Below are positions 15,439-23,632 of a stretch of DNA of 41,016 nt, piece by piece. Within the stretch, counting starts at the first letter, position 1. Each line of letters opens with the position of its first letter. Under the pieces are notes generated by a model. That model was not told the DNA's origin. It was given only the letters and a program-made list of their open reading frames with translations, and did not search any database. This DNA comes from Marinilabilia sp. UBA5340 (GTDB taxonomy: Bacteria > Bacteroidota > Bacteroidia > Bacteroidales > Marinilabiliaceae), in NCBI GenBank assembly GCA_002411085.1, contig DHQK01000156.1:1-41016 (forward strand), written 5' to 3'. The position numbers were made by a program, and so were the translations under genes.

Positions 15439-17294
15439 CAGGCATATTGAATCATAATAATCAACCAGTAGAGGCGGAGCTCTGTCGTAAAATGGCAAGT
15501 GTTCTGGCTCATCGCGGGCCCGATGGCGAAGGGGTGTGGATTTCCGGGCCTGCGGGGCTTGGGCATCGGCGCCTGGCCATTCTTGATCTTACAGAAACCG
15601 GACATCAGCCAATGGTGAGTTTTGATGGCAGAGTGGTCTTGTCCTATAACGGGGAAGTATACAATTACCGTGAATTACGGGCTGATTTGGAATGGGAAGG
15701 ATATCGTTTTCGCGGAAAATCTGATACAGAAGTGGTATTGAATGCTCTGCATTGCTGGGGAAAAGAAGCCATTTCGCGGTTTAACGGTATGTTTGCCCTG
15801 GCTGCTTGGTTTCCCGGGGAGTACCGGTTTTTGCTTGCCCGCGATCGCTATGGTATTAAACCATTGTATTATTACGAGGGGGAGGAATGTTTTCTGTTCG
15901 GCTCTGAAATTAAAGCGATCCAGCAGCACCCGTCTTTTCGGAAAGGTGTTTCGCTGGAGGCACTTATGGAGTATTTTACTTTTCAGAATATTTTTAGTGA
16001 TCTTACTTTATTTGAGGGGGTGAAACTTTTGCCTGCCGGTCATATTTTGGAAGTTCAGCAAGGCCGAAAAAATCAGTCACCTCAGAAATACTGGGATTTT
16101 AAATATAGTTCGCTCTCTATGTCACAAGCTGAGGCGGAGGAAGAACTTCAGCGACTTTTTGAGAAGGCTGTGGAGCGCCAACTTGTTTCCGATGTGGAAG
16201 TGGGCGCCTATCTTAGTGGAGGTATGGATAGCGGAGGTATTACCTGCGTGGCTTCGCGGAAATTCAAAAATCTAAAATCTTTTACTGCCGGTTTTGATTT
16301 ATCGTCAGCTTCCGGACTGGAATTAAATTTCGACGAGCGCGAGAGATCTGAATTTCTTTCCAATCTGTACAAAACGGAACATTACGAAGTGGTTCTAAAA
16401 GCCGGAGATATGGAACGGGTCATGCCTGAGCTGATCACGCATCTCGAAGACCTGAGAGTGGGGCAGTCGTATCCCAATTATTATATCTCACGCCTTGCCG
16501 GAAGGTTTGTAAAAGTGTGTCTTTCCGGGGCGGGGGGAGATGAACTGTTTGCCGGCTATCCCTGGCGTTATTATCATCATACCGCCAACGGGTATACCAA
16601 CGGGTTTGCCGATCGTTATTTCAAATACTGGCAACGCCTGGTACCTGATGAACTGCGTAGTCATTTTTTTTATCCGGCATTGAACGGGAAACTGGATTTT
16701 GGGCGTCCTGCTCAGGTGTTTAAAAATCTCTTGAGCAACGGGCAGGGAAGTGGAAAGGATCAGCAGGATTATATCAACAATTCTCTTTATTTTGAGAGTA
16801 AGACTTTCCTGCATGGGTTGCTGCTCGTTGAAGATAAACTGAGCATGGCGCATGGACTGGAAACCCGGTTGCCGTTTCTGGACAACGATCTGGTGGATTT
16901 TGCAATGAAAGTGCCGGTGGAACTTAAACTCAGGGATTGGCAGAAAACTGCCAGAATCAACGAAAATGATTTGTCCAGTAAAGCTTTTCAGTTCAAATCT
17001 CCCACTACCGATGGCAAAATATTGCTTCGTCAGATGCTCCGGAGATATGTGCCGGTCGAATACTGCAACGGACAAAAGCAAGGGTTCTCTGCTCCTGATG
17101 CCAGCTGGTTCAAAGGAGAAAGTGTGGATTATATCAGAAGACTGCTTTTTAGCAACGAAGCCAGAATTTATGAATACATCAATCCCGAAGTTGCACGCAT
17201 GTTGATGAATGAGCATCTTGAGGGGAAACAGAACAGACGTTTACTCATCTGGTCACTGCTCAGTTTTGAGTGGTGGCTCCGGGTGTTTCAATAA
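15426..17294 (+). CDS. asnB: Asparagine-synthase-like glutamine amidotransferase
   Basis: This 622-residue protein has an N-terminal class II glutamine amidotransferase domain (about 1-195), with Cys2 as nucleophile after loss of Met1, HRGPDGEG at 29-36 and LSYNGEVYNY at 72-81. A C-terminal asparagine synthase domain carries the ATP pyrophosphatase loop LSGGMDS (263-269) and LSGAGGDELFAGYPWR. AsnB makes asparagine from aspartate. Paralogues of this size in polysaccharide clusters, such as WbpS of Pseudomonas, are proposed to amidate sugar uronic acids. Lying inside an operon that makes an amino-uronic acid, this copy is more likely a sugar amidotransferase. The ATG at 15426 lies inside the end of the DegT gene, in a different frame. 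The symbol reflects the family only. Confidence 0.88.
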   Translation: MCGITGILNHNNQPVEAELCRKMASVLAHRGPDGEGVWISGPAGLGHRRLAILDLTETGHQPMVSFDGRVVLSYNGEVYNYRELRADLEWEGYRFRGKSDTEVVLNALHCWGKEAISRFNGMFALAAWFPGEYRFLLARDRYGIKPLYYYEGEECFLFGSEIKAIQQHPSFRKGVSLEALMEYFTFQNIFSDLTLFEGVKLLPAGHILEVQQGRKNQSPQKYWDFKYSSLSMSQAEAEEELQRLFEKAVERQLVSDVEVGAYLSGGMDSGGITCVASRKFKNLKSFTAGFDLSSASGLELNFDERERSEFLSNLYKTEHYEVVLKAGDMERVMPELITHLEDLRVGQSYPNYYISRLAGRFVKVCLSGAGGDELFAGYPWRYYHHTANGYTNGFADRYFKYWQRLVPDELRSHFFYPALNGKLDFGRPAQVFKNLLSNGQGSGKDQQDYINNSLYFESKTFLHGLLLVEDKLSMAHGLETRLPFLDNDLVDFAMKVPVELKLRDWQKTARINENDLSSKAFQFKSPTTDGKILLRQMLRRYVPVEYCNGQKQGFSAPDASWFKGESVDYIRRLLFSNEARIYEYINPEVARMLMNEHLEGKQNRRLLIWSLLSFEWWLRVFQ

Positions 17295-17354
17295 ATTAGA
17301 CCCTGGTTAAGATAGGGTTTGAATCGAATATACATGGGAAAAAGGGGCACGAAT

Positions 17355-18056
17355 ATGAAAACAGTAATTACCATTGACATTGACTGGGCTCCCGATGAGG
17401 TGCTGGAGCATACACTGGAGTTATTTGCCAAAACAGGTATTCCTTGTACGCTATTTGCGACTCATGCCACGGAACTTTTAAGGGGGCTAGACCGGCAACA
17501 GTTCGAAATAGGGGTGCATCCCAATTTTAATCCATTGCTGAACGGGAAAAACGAGAAGCCTGAAATTATCATTGAACGACTCGGAAAAATGTTTCCACAG
17601 GCCCGGGGTATTCGTTCCCATTCATCCTTTATTAGCAATGTGTTGGTTGAGATGTTCGGGCAGATGGGCTATGAATATGAAAGTAATGTGTGTTTGCCTT
17701 ACAGTCGCTCATTAGAAATGCTTCCATTATGGAATGATCTGATCAGGATTCCATTCAACTGGGAGGATTATCTGCATTTCTCTTATGGACGATCCTTTTC
17801 GTCGTTTGGACTTGATTTTAGTGCCGATGTGAATATATTAAACTTTCATCCTGTGCATGTTTTTTTGAATACTGAAACCCGAGATCGCTATGATGGGGCA
17901 AAGAATTTTTATAAGGATCCCGTCCACCTTGCAGGATATAAAAATCTGGGTAAAGGGACTGAGACCTTATTGAATCAATTGTTGGGCATGGATTTGAAAT
18001 TTGTAAAACTGGAAGACCTGGTGGATGAGTACAGACAGGAAAAAAACAGATTGTAA
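17355..18056 (+). CDS. WbmS-like polysaccharide deacetylase
   Basis: This 233-residue protein is a NodB-type (CE4-like) polysaccharide deacetylase. Asp8 and Asp10 (TIDIDW) lie at the first strand, His55 in EIGVHPNFNP, RGIRSHSSF at 84-92, and His165 in ILNFHPVHVF near the end. These fit the metal and catalytic residues of the WbmS-like branch found in O-antigen clusters. Its likely role is removal of an acetyl group from an amino sugar in the glycan or precursor. I chose ATG 17355, which follows AAAAAGGGG and directly precedes the first strand. In-frame ATG 17334 and TTG 17319 are further upstream. Its 3' end overlaps the next gene by 32 bases. No signal peptide is seen, so it is probably cytosolic. 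Confidence 0.8.
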   Translation: MKTVITIDIDWAPDEVLEHTLELFAKTGIPCTLFATHATELLRGLDRQQFEIGVHPNFNPLLNGKNEKPEIIIERLGKMFPQARGIRSHSSFISNVLVEMFGQMGYEYESNVCLPYSRSLEMLPLWNDLIRIPFNWEDYLHFSYGRSFSSFGLDFSADVNILNFHPVHVFLNTETRDRYDGAKNFYKDPVHLAGYKNLGKGTETLLNQLLGMDLKFVKLEDLVDEYRQEKNRL

Positions 18057-19128
18057 CAAGCTTCGGGTGTTTGTGGGGCCGGGCAATACTGCCGGAAACG
18101 CACACTACATTGCACGTGCATTACGGGGTGCAGGGATCCGGGCCAGGAGTTATGTTTACAGGGCCCATGAATTTGGATACCCGGTGGATCGGGAGATCAT
18201 TCAGTTTCGTTCCCTTGAGCGAAAAGGGTTGATAAAGGTGGTCAATAACCGCTTTGTGTTGCGTCCCCTGAATGCTTTAATCCGGTTTTTGTTTTTCTGG
18301 TTGGTATTGTTCCGTTACGACCTCTTTTATTTTATTTCACCGGTGACATTTTTTGAAAATCACCGTGATTTACCCCTACTCCGGTTCTTTGGGAAAAAAG
18401 TGGCCTTCTTTTTTCCGGGATGTGCCGAGAAGAATCCGCACGACGATTTAAACAGCATGAAATACAGTGATTGCTGGTTTTGCAATGATGTAGGGAAACA
18501 GCATTACTGTTTGTGTCATCAACCAGAACAAAAAAGAAAGAAAATTGAATACTTCGAAGAATACGCTAACCTGATTTTTTCACGGCTTAATACTTCGGGG
18601 TATTTAAGAAAACCCGAAAAAGCCTTGCCTATGTGGCTGATGACGGATGCACCCGACAAACCTGTGGATTTCACCAGGTTTGAACATCCGGAGAGATGGA
18701 AAATCATGCATTTCCCATCCCACAAAGAATTGAAAGGAACCAAATACGTGGAAGCTGCCATTGCCCAACTAAATGCCCGCTTTGATATGGAGTATATCTC
18801 CAACCGCATGACAAACAAAGAGGTGTTGAAAAACCTGGAAAAAGCCCATATTCTGGTAGATCAGTTTACCCACACCTTTGGGTTGCTTGCTATTGAAGGG
18901 ATGTCGCGGGGATGTGTGGTTATCTGCCGGATGGAGCAATGGGCCAGGGATTGTTATCCGGATATTCCGGTAGTAAGCTGCAATCCGGAGGAGCTGGAGG
19001 AAACCATTGCCGGATTGTTGGCCGATCCCGGGCGGATGAAGAAAATTGCACAGGATTCTGTTGACTGGTTTCATCAGCATGCCACATTGGAAGTAGTAGG
19101 AAAAAGATTAGAAAAAACATTAGGATAA
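18025..19128 (+). CDS. GT-B glycosyltransferase with a cysteine-rich insert
   Basis: This 367-residue protein has the outline of a GT-B glycosyltransferase. The N-terminal VFVGPGNTAGNAHYIARALR is followed by a hydrophobic membrane-associating stretch (about 84-110). The donor-side motif is FTHTFGLLAIEGMSRGCVVI, where the GLLAIEG corresponds to the EX7E region of GT4 enzymes. Between the domains is a cluster of cysteines: Cys133, then DCWFCND (Cys150, Cys153) and HYCLCH (Cys162, Cys164). The spacing looks like a metal site, a feature I have seen in some surface-polysaccharide glycosyltransferases. The start ATG 18025 lies within the deacetylase gene. The stop abuts the ATG of the outer-membrane protein gene at 19129. 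Confidence 0.75.
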   Translation: MSTDRKKTDCNKLRVFVGPGNTAGNAHYIARALRGAGIRARSYVYRAHEFGYPVDREIIQFRSLERKGLIKVVNNRFVLRPLNALIRFLFFWLVLFRYDLFYFISPVTFFENHRDLPLLRFFGKKVAFFFPGCAEKNPHDDLNSMKYSDCWFCNDVGKQHYCLCHQPEQKRKKIEYFEEYANLIFSRLNTSGYLRKPEKALPMWLMTDAPDKPVDFTRFEHPERWKIMHFPSHKELKGTKYVEAAIAQLNARFDMEYISNRMTNKEVLKNLEKAHILVDQFTHTFGLLAIEGMSRGCVVICRMEQWARDCYPDIPVVSCNPEELEETIAGLLADPGRMKKIAQDSVDWFHQHATLEVVGKRLEKTLG

Positions 19129-20796
19129 ATGAAAAAGGATTGTTACAAACCAAATATTTCAGAAATCTTTCTACTGATTTTTGTTGTTTGTATGGTGCTC
19201 CCCGCGGCCCGGTTAAATGCTCAGTTCATTCCTGTGCATACCGATAACTCAAGTATCTATGCGTTGATGGATGAACTGGCCGACCTGGGAGTTATTGATA
19301 TCAACACCATCCACAAACCTTACGGTCGTAAATTAATTTCGGAAAAACTGGTACAGGCCTCCCAAGAGGAAGGGTTGTCCCCTCGTTTGCAAAAAGAAAT
19401 TGCATTTTATCTTCGTGACTTTGGCAAAGAACAATCTCGTGTGAAGCCGTTGGACAAACGATTTGATCTGTTTTATTACACTGACTCCCTATTTCAGCTT
19501 ACAGTGAATCCCGTATTGGGACTTGAAGTCATTACTTCCGGAGGGGAGGTTGCTTACCACCGTTACAATGGGGGAGAAATCCATGGCACTATTGGTAATC
19601 ATTTTGGATTTTATGGAAGCTTGCGCGACAATCATGAATCTAAAATACTGGGTGGCCCCGATTACCTGATTCCACAAAGGGGAGCTGTATATAAAGGGGA
19701 CGATGATGGAGGGGATTATAGTGAGGCCAGGGGAGGCATCACCTGGTCATGGAGATGGGGAAAGGTAGGTTTGCATAAAGATCATTATCAGTGGGGATAC
19801 GGCTACAACGGGACTAATATTTTTTCAGGGAACACCCCTTCGCATGCTTTTTTTTCTTTTTCGATCAATCCGGTGCCCTGGTTCGAGCTGCATTACATGC
19901 ATGGCTGGCTGGTCTCTGAGGTAGTGGACAGTGCCCGCTCCTTTAGTTACTACGATGGAACCAGAGAGGTGTTTGCCGATAAGTTTGTGGCTGCCAATTT
20001 GATAAGTGTTCGTCCTTTTCCAAGATTATGGGTTTCGGCCGGAAACAGCGTTGTTTATGCCGATACCAATGTCAATCCGGCCTTTTGGATTCCGGTTCAG
20101 TTTTATAAGTCTGTGGATCACACCTATAATGGTGCCTCCAATGAAGTAGGACAAAACGCGCAGATGTTTTTCGGAATTAGCAGCAGGCAGCTTAACCAGC
20201 TTCATCTTTATACTACACTTTTTATTGATGAGATTTCTATTAACCGGATGTTTGATAAGGAACAGCAGTCCAACTATGTAAGTCTGAAGGCCGGCGTGCG
20301 TGCCAGAAATTTATTTCCCGAAAGTGTGGTCACCCTTGAATACACCCGGAACAATCCGATGGTTTATCAGCATAAGATTCCCACAACAACCTGGGAAACC
20401 AATCGTTACAATATGGGGCATTACCTGAAGGATAATAGCGACGAGCTATTTCTAAGTGTTCAGTATCGCCCCATTCGCGGAGTTGAGGTGGAGGTTAGTC
20501 ACTTGATGGCTCGAAAGGGAAAGGATTATCAGAATATTTTGAGAGGGGGCAGAGAAGGAGAATATCCTGAGATTAATCAGGAGGAGCCCCGGTGGGGATT
20601 GCCTTTTATGGATGAGGTGAGATGGAAAATGCAGAAAACAGCTCTGAAGGGGTCATGGCAGGTGATTCATGACGGGTATGTTTATTTCTCGGTGAGTTAC
20701 CGGAAGGTAAGCGGCCCGGATCAAGAGCAATACCTGCCACCTTTTCTTCAGGAAGGGGATTTTACCGGACGGTTCGGTATTAATTATGGTTTTTGA
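19129..20796 (+). CDS. Wzi-like capsule assembly outer-membrane beta-barrel protein
   Basis: This 555-residue protein has a signal peptide (hydrophobic core about 12-28, probable cleavage ARLNA|Q at 31). A helical region (40-90) follows, then a long run of alternating aromatic and polar strands ending in a C-terminal phenylalanine (RFGINYGF), the usual outer-membrane barrel ending. The pattern GGPDYLIPQRGA plus HKDHYQWGYGYNG resembles the Wzi/capsule-assembly family (PF14052), which in E. coli anchors capsule at the cell surface. It sits mid-operon, directly abutting the previous stop (TAA 19126-19128), and the next gene overlaps or follows immediately. The family assignment is by resemblance; the barrel and signal peptide are the more secure statements. 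Confidence 0.75.
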   Translation: MKKDCYKPNISEIFLLIFVVCMVLPAARLNAQFIPVHTDNSSIYALMDELADLGVIDINTIHKPYGRKLISEKLVQASQEEGLSPRLQKEIAFYLRDFGKEQSRVKPLDKRFDLFYYTDSLFQLTVNPVLGLEVITSGGEVAYHRYNGGEIHGTIGNHFGFYGSLRDNHESKILGGPDYLIPQRGAVYKGDDDGGDYSEARGGITWSWRWGKVGLHKDHYQWGYGYNGTNIFSGNTPSHAFFSFSINPVPWFELHYMHGWLVSEVVDSARSFSYYDGTREVFADKFVAANLISVRPFPRLWVSAGNSVVYADTNVNPAFWIPVQFYKSVDHTYNGASNEVGQNAQMFFGISSRQLNQLHLYTTLFIDEISINRMFDKEQQSNYVSLKAGVRARNLFPESVVTLEYTRNNPMVYQHKIPTTTWETNRYNMGHYLKDNSDELFLSVQYRPIRGVEVEVSHLMARKGKDYQNILRGGREGEYPEINQEEPRWGLPFMDEVRWKMQKTALKGSWQVIHDGYVYFSVSYRKVSGPDQEQYLPPFLQEGDFTGRFGINYGF

Positions 20797-20813
20797 AGAA
20801 GACACTATATGAA

Positions 20814-21965
20814 ATGGCTGAAATAACAAATATAAATATTCCAATGGTGGATCTCACCGGGCAATACCAACGGTTGCGTCCGGAGATTGATGAAGCCATG
20901 CAAAAGGTGCTTGTCAGAGGGAACTACATCAATGGTGATGAAGTTAAACAGTTTTCCGGTGCTTTGGAGGATTATTTGGAGAGTAAACATGTTATCTCAT
21001 GTGGAAATGGGACGGATGCTTTGCAGGCGGCGCTGATGGCTTTAGAGCTTCGGCCTGGTGATGAGGTGATTACCACCTCCTTTTCATTTGTTGCCACGGT
21101 AGAGGTGATTGTGTTGCTTGGCTTGCGACCGGTTTTGGTGGATGTGGATCCGGAGACCTTCAATATAGATCCAGAATGTGTAAGGGAGGCATTGACCGAC
21201 CGAACCCGGGCTATAATCCCCGTTCATTTGTTTGGTCAGGGAGCTGCTATGGATCGAATAATGGAGATAGCCCGGAGTCATGGTTTGTTTGTGGTGGAAG
21301 ACGGAGCTCAAAGTTTGGGCGCTGTATGGCAACAGGATGGCATATCGCACAAGCTGGGGACTATTGGGCACATTGGTTGTACCTCTTTCTTTCCTACTAA
21401 AAACCTAGGGTGTTTTGGCGATGGCGGTGCTTGTTTTACTGATGATGACCAGCTTGCAGAGCGACTGAGGATGATTGTGAATCATGGTTCCAGAAAGAAG
21501 TATTTTAATGAGCGGGTTGGAATGAATTCCCGATTGGATACCCTGCAGGCAGCAGTACTTCTTCAGAAACTTTCATATCTGGACGATTTTATTTTGCGGA
21601 GAAAAAAAGCCGCAGATATTTATTTGGAAGGGTTAAAGGGAATTCCCGAGCTCACTCTTCCAATGCAGAGTGAGAAAGCTGAACATACTTTCAATCAGTT
21701 TACCATCAGAGTAGGGAATGGATTGCGTGATGGTTTGAAGGAGCATTTGAGGGATTGGGGTATCCCATCCATGATTTATTATCCGGTTCCCCTGCACCGT
21801 CAGCCTGTATTTGCTCCCTGGTGTAAACAAAACTCCGTGCTGCCGGTGAGTGAATTGCTCAGCCGGGAGGTACTTTCGTTACCTATGCATACAGAAATGA
21901 CCAATGGTCAGCAGGATTATATAATACAAGCAATAAAGGACTTTTTCGATAAATCTGGTTCGTAA
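20814..21965 (+). CDS. wbpE: WbpE-type UDP-sugar 3-aminotransferase (DegT family)
   Basis: This 383-residue PLP aminotransferase closely resembles WbpE. It has PMVDLTGQYQRLRPEID at the start, SCGNGTDALQAAL for the phosphate, Asp163 in VEDGAQSLGA, the Schiff-base Lys196 in SFFPTKNLGCFGDGGA, and GMNSRLDTLQAAVLLQKL for dimer contacts. WbpE transfers an amino group from glutamate to the 3-keto UDP-N-acetyl-hexuronate. I chose ATG 20814; a TTG at 20793 in frame overlaps the preceding gene. Next downstream are the WbpD-type acetyltransferase, the Gfo/Idh/MocA oxidoreductase and the dehydrogenase, so the pathway set is contiguous. Its residue pattern differs from the DegT at 14332. Confidence 0.88.
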   Translation: MAEITNINIPMVDLTGQYQRLRPEIDEAMQKVLVRGNYINGDEVKQFSGALEDYLESKHVISCGNGTDALQAALMALELRPGDEVITTSFSFVATVEVIVLLGLRPVLVDVDPETFNIDPECVREALTDRTRAIIPVHLFGQGAAMDRIMEIARSHGLFVVEDGAQSLGAVWQQDGISHKLGTIGHIGCTSFFPTKNLGCFGDGGACFTDDDQLAERLRMIVNHGSRKKYFNERVGMNSRLDTLQAAVLLQKLSYLDDFILRRKKAADIYLEGLKGIPELTLPMQSEKAEHTFNQFTIRVGNGLRDGLKEHLRDWGIPSMIYYPVPLHRQPVFAPWCKQNSVLPVSELLSREVLSLPMHTEMTNGQQDYIIQAIKDFFDKSGS

Positions 21966-22011
21966 TGAGTTTCTGTATTAGGAATGCTCAATAATTTTGG
22001 AAAATAGGCTT

Positions 22012-22614
22012 ATGCAGCAGTTATCTTTACCAAAGATTCACCCATCAGCGGTGGTTGATGATCAGTGTGAAATCGGTCGTGGAACACGCATTTGGCATTT
22101 TTGCCATATCATGCGTGGTAGCCGGATTGGTGAAAATTGTAACCTGGGACAAAATGTAGTGATTTCTCCCGGTGTTGTTTTGGGAAATAATGTGAAAGTA
22201 CAGAACAATGTCTCTGTATACACCGGAGTGGTGTGTGAGGACAATGTTTTTCTGGGGCCTTCATGCGTTTTTACCAATGTCTCCAATCCTCGCAGTTCGG
22301 TTCCACGGCGCCATCAGTATGAGGAAACATTGGTAAAGGAAGGAGCTACTATCGGAGCCAATGCGACCATTGTATGTGGAAACAATATCGGGCGGTTTGC
22401 CTTTATTGGTGCCGGAGCGGTTGTAACCCGTGATGTGCCTGATTATGCTCTGGTGGTTGGCAATCCGGCCCGGCATACCGGCTGGATGAGTGAGTACGGG
22501 CATGTGCTGGAATTCGGAGAAGACCGCACAGCTATATGTCCGGAGAGCGGGGATGTTTATATTTTGAAAGAAGGAAAAGTAGAAAAACGAGGAGGTCATG
22601 GTCACATCGGATAA
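22012..22614 (+). CDS. wbpD: WbpD-type UDP-amino-uronate N-acetyltransferase (left-handed beta helix)
   Basis: This roughly 200-residue protein is built from hexapeptide repeats (left-handed beta helix). The sequence fits WbpD: IHPSAVVDD, IWHFCHI, LGQNV, VQNNVSVYTGV, FLGPSCVFTNVSNPRS, TLVKEGATIGANATIVCG, FAFIGAGAVVTRDVP and GNPARHTGWMSEYG. WbpD acetylates the 3-amino group of UDP-2-acetamido-3-amino-2,3-dideoxy-glucuronate using acetyl-CoA. I chose ATG 22012; TTG 21997 in frame adds five residues. The 3' end overlaps the next gene by 17 bases. It lies 46 bases after the WbpE-type gene. This is the best-conserved member of the pathway in the window. Confidence 0.9.
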   Translation: MQQLSLPKIHPSAVVDDQCEIGRGTRIWHFCHIMRGSRIGENCNLGQNVVISPGVVLGNNVKVQNNVSVYTGVVCEDNVFLGPSCVFTNVSNPRSSVPRRHQYEETLVKEGATIGANATIVCGNNIGRFAFIGAGAVVTRDVPDYALVVGNPARHTGWMSEYGHVLEFGEDRTAICPESGDVYILKEGKVEKRGGHGHIG

Positions 22615-23629
22615 AATAAAATTTGCCATTGTGGGCCTTGGACATATAGGGAAAAGGCATGCGCAGATGATCAATGAAAATTCAGAGGCTGAGCTTTGTG
22701 CTGTATGTGATATTCGTCCACCGGAAAAAACCGGGTGGCAGGGAGATCATATTCCGTATTATAGCGATTTTGAGAAAATGCTGGAAGGGTTGGATGGTTG
22801 CCACGTAGTAAACATCTGTACCCCCAACGGGCTTCATGCCCGGCAGGCTGTGAAAGCCCTGGAAAAAAGGTTTCACGTGGTGGTAGAAAAACCCATGGCA
22901 CTTTCACGGGCCGAGGGTGAAGGGATTATTTATAAAGCGCTTCAGGTTTCACGTCATGTGTTTACGGTGATGCAAAACAGGTATTCGCCACCATCGGTCT
23001 GGCTCAAGGAATTGATGGATCAAAAACTATTAGGTAGTATTTATTTTGTTCAGCTCAATTGTTTCTGGAACCGCGACGATCGTTATTATCTGAATAACGG
23101 ATGGCATGGCAAAGCCTGTTTGGATGGAGGAACGCTTTTTACCCAGTTTTCTCATTTTATTGATATTTTGTATTGGTTATTTGGCGATATTACGCGGATC
23201 AAGGCAAGTTTTAATGATTTTGCCCACCAGCATTCCACCGATTTTGAAGATAGTGGCTCGGTAATGTTTAACTTTGTCAACGGTGGCATGGGCAATATCA
23301 ATTTCTCCACAGCTGTATGGGACCGGAATCTGGAGAGTACCCTGACCATCATCGGAGAGAAAGGAACCATCAAGGTTGCCGGGCAGTATATGAATGAAGT
23401 AGTTGAGTGTAATATTAAGGATTACCGGATGCCCCAACTGCCTCCCTCCAATCCGCCAAATGATTATGGTAATTATAAAGGATCGGCCGCTAATCACCAA
23501 TATGTGATCGATAATGTAATTCAGACCCTTCGGGAGCGAACTTATGTTACCACCAATGCGTTAGAAGGACTTAAAGTTGTGGATATTATAGAGAGAATTT
23601 ATAATCATAGAAAAAATAAATCTGAATAG
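22598..23629 (+). CDS. Gfo/Idh/MocA NAD-dependent oxidoreductase (WbpB/WlbA position)
   Basis: The 343-residue protein has an N-terminal NAD fold (VGLGHIGKRHA, glycines at 13-18), the EKPMALS motif (Lys98) and the catalytic-site stretch GGTLFTQFSHFIDILYWLFG with His186, typical of Gfo/Idh/MocA oxidoreductases. The sequence differs from Pseudomonas WbpB but it lies between the WbpD-type and dehydrogenase genes. The expected reaction is oxidation of the sugar C3 hydroxyl of a UDP-2-acetamido-hexuronate to the 3-keto form. That assignment is from context rather than sequence. The start ATG 22598 follows GGAGG (22591-22595), one of the clearer ribosome sites in the window. It overlaps the preceding gene by 17 bases. 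Confidence 0.82.
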   Translation: MVTSDKIKFAIVGLGHIGKRHAQMINENSEAELCAVCDIRPPEKTGWQGDHIPYYSDFEKMLEGLDGCHVVNICTPNGLHARQAVKALEKRFHVVVEKPMALSRAEGEGIIYKALQVSRHVFTVMQNRYSPPSVWLKELMDQKLLGSIYFVQLNCFWNRDDRYYLNNGWHGKACLDGGTLFTQFSHFIDILYWLFGDITRIKASFNDFAHQHSTDFEDSGSVMFNFVNGGMGNINFSTAVWDRNLESTLTIIGEKGTIKVAGQYMNEVVECNIKDYRMPQLPPSNPPNDYGNYKGSAANHQYVIDNVIQTLRERTYVTTNALEGLKVVDIIERIYNHRKNKSE

Positions 23630-23632
23630 CTT

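Noticed and set aside
16488..17216. Open frame of 242 codons on the - strand
   Set aside because: It lies wholly inside the asparagine-synthase-like gene, whose domains are clear. The antisense protein is rich in Ile, Gln and His without family features.
17300..17318. Hairpin ACCCT / AGGGT after the asparagine-synthase-like gene
   Set aside because: The stem is 5 bp with a 9-base loop and no T-tract, so it does not support a terminator inside the operon.
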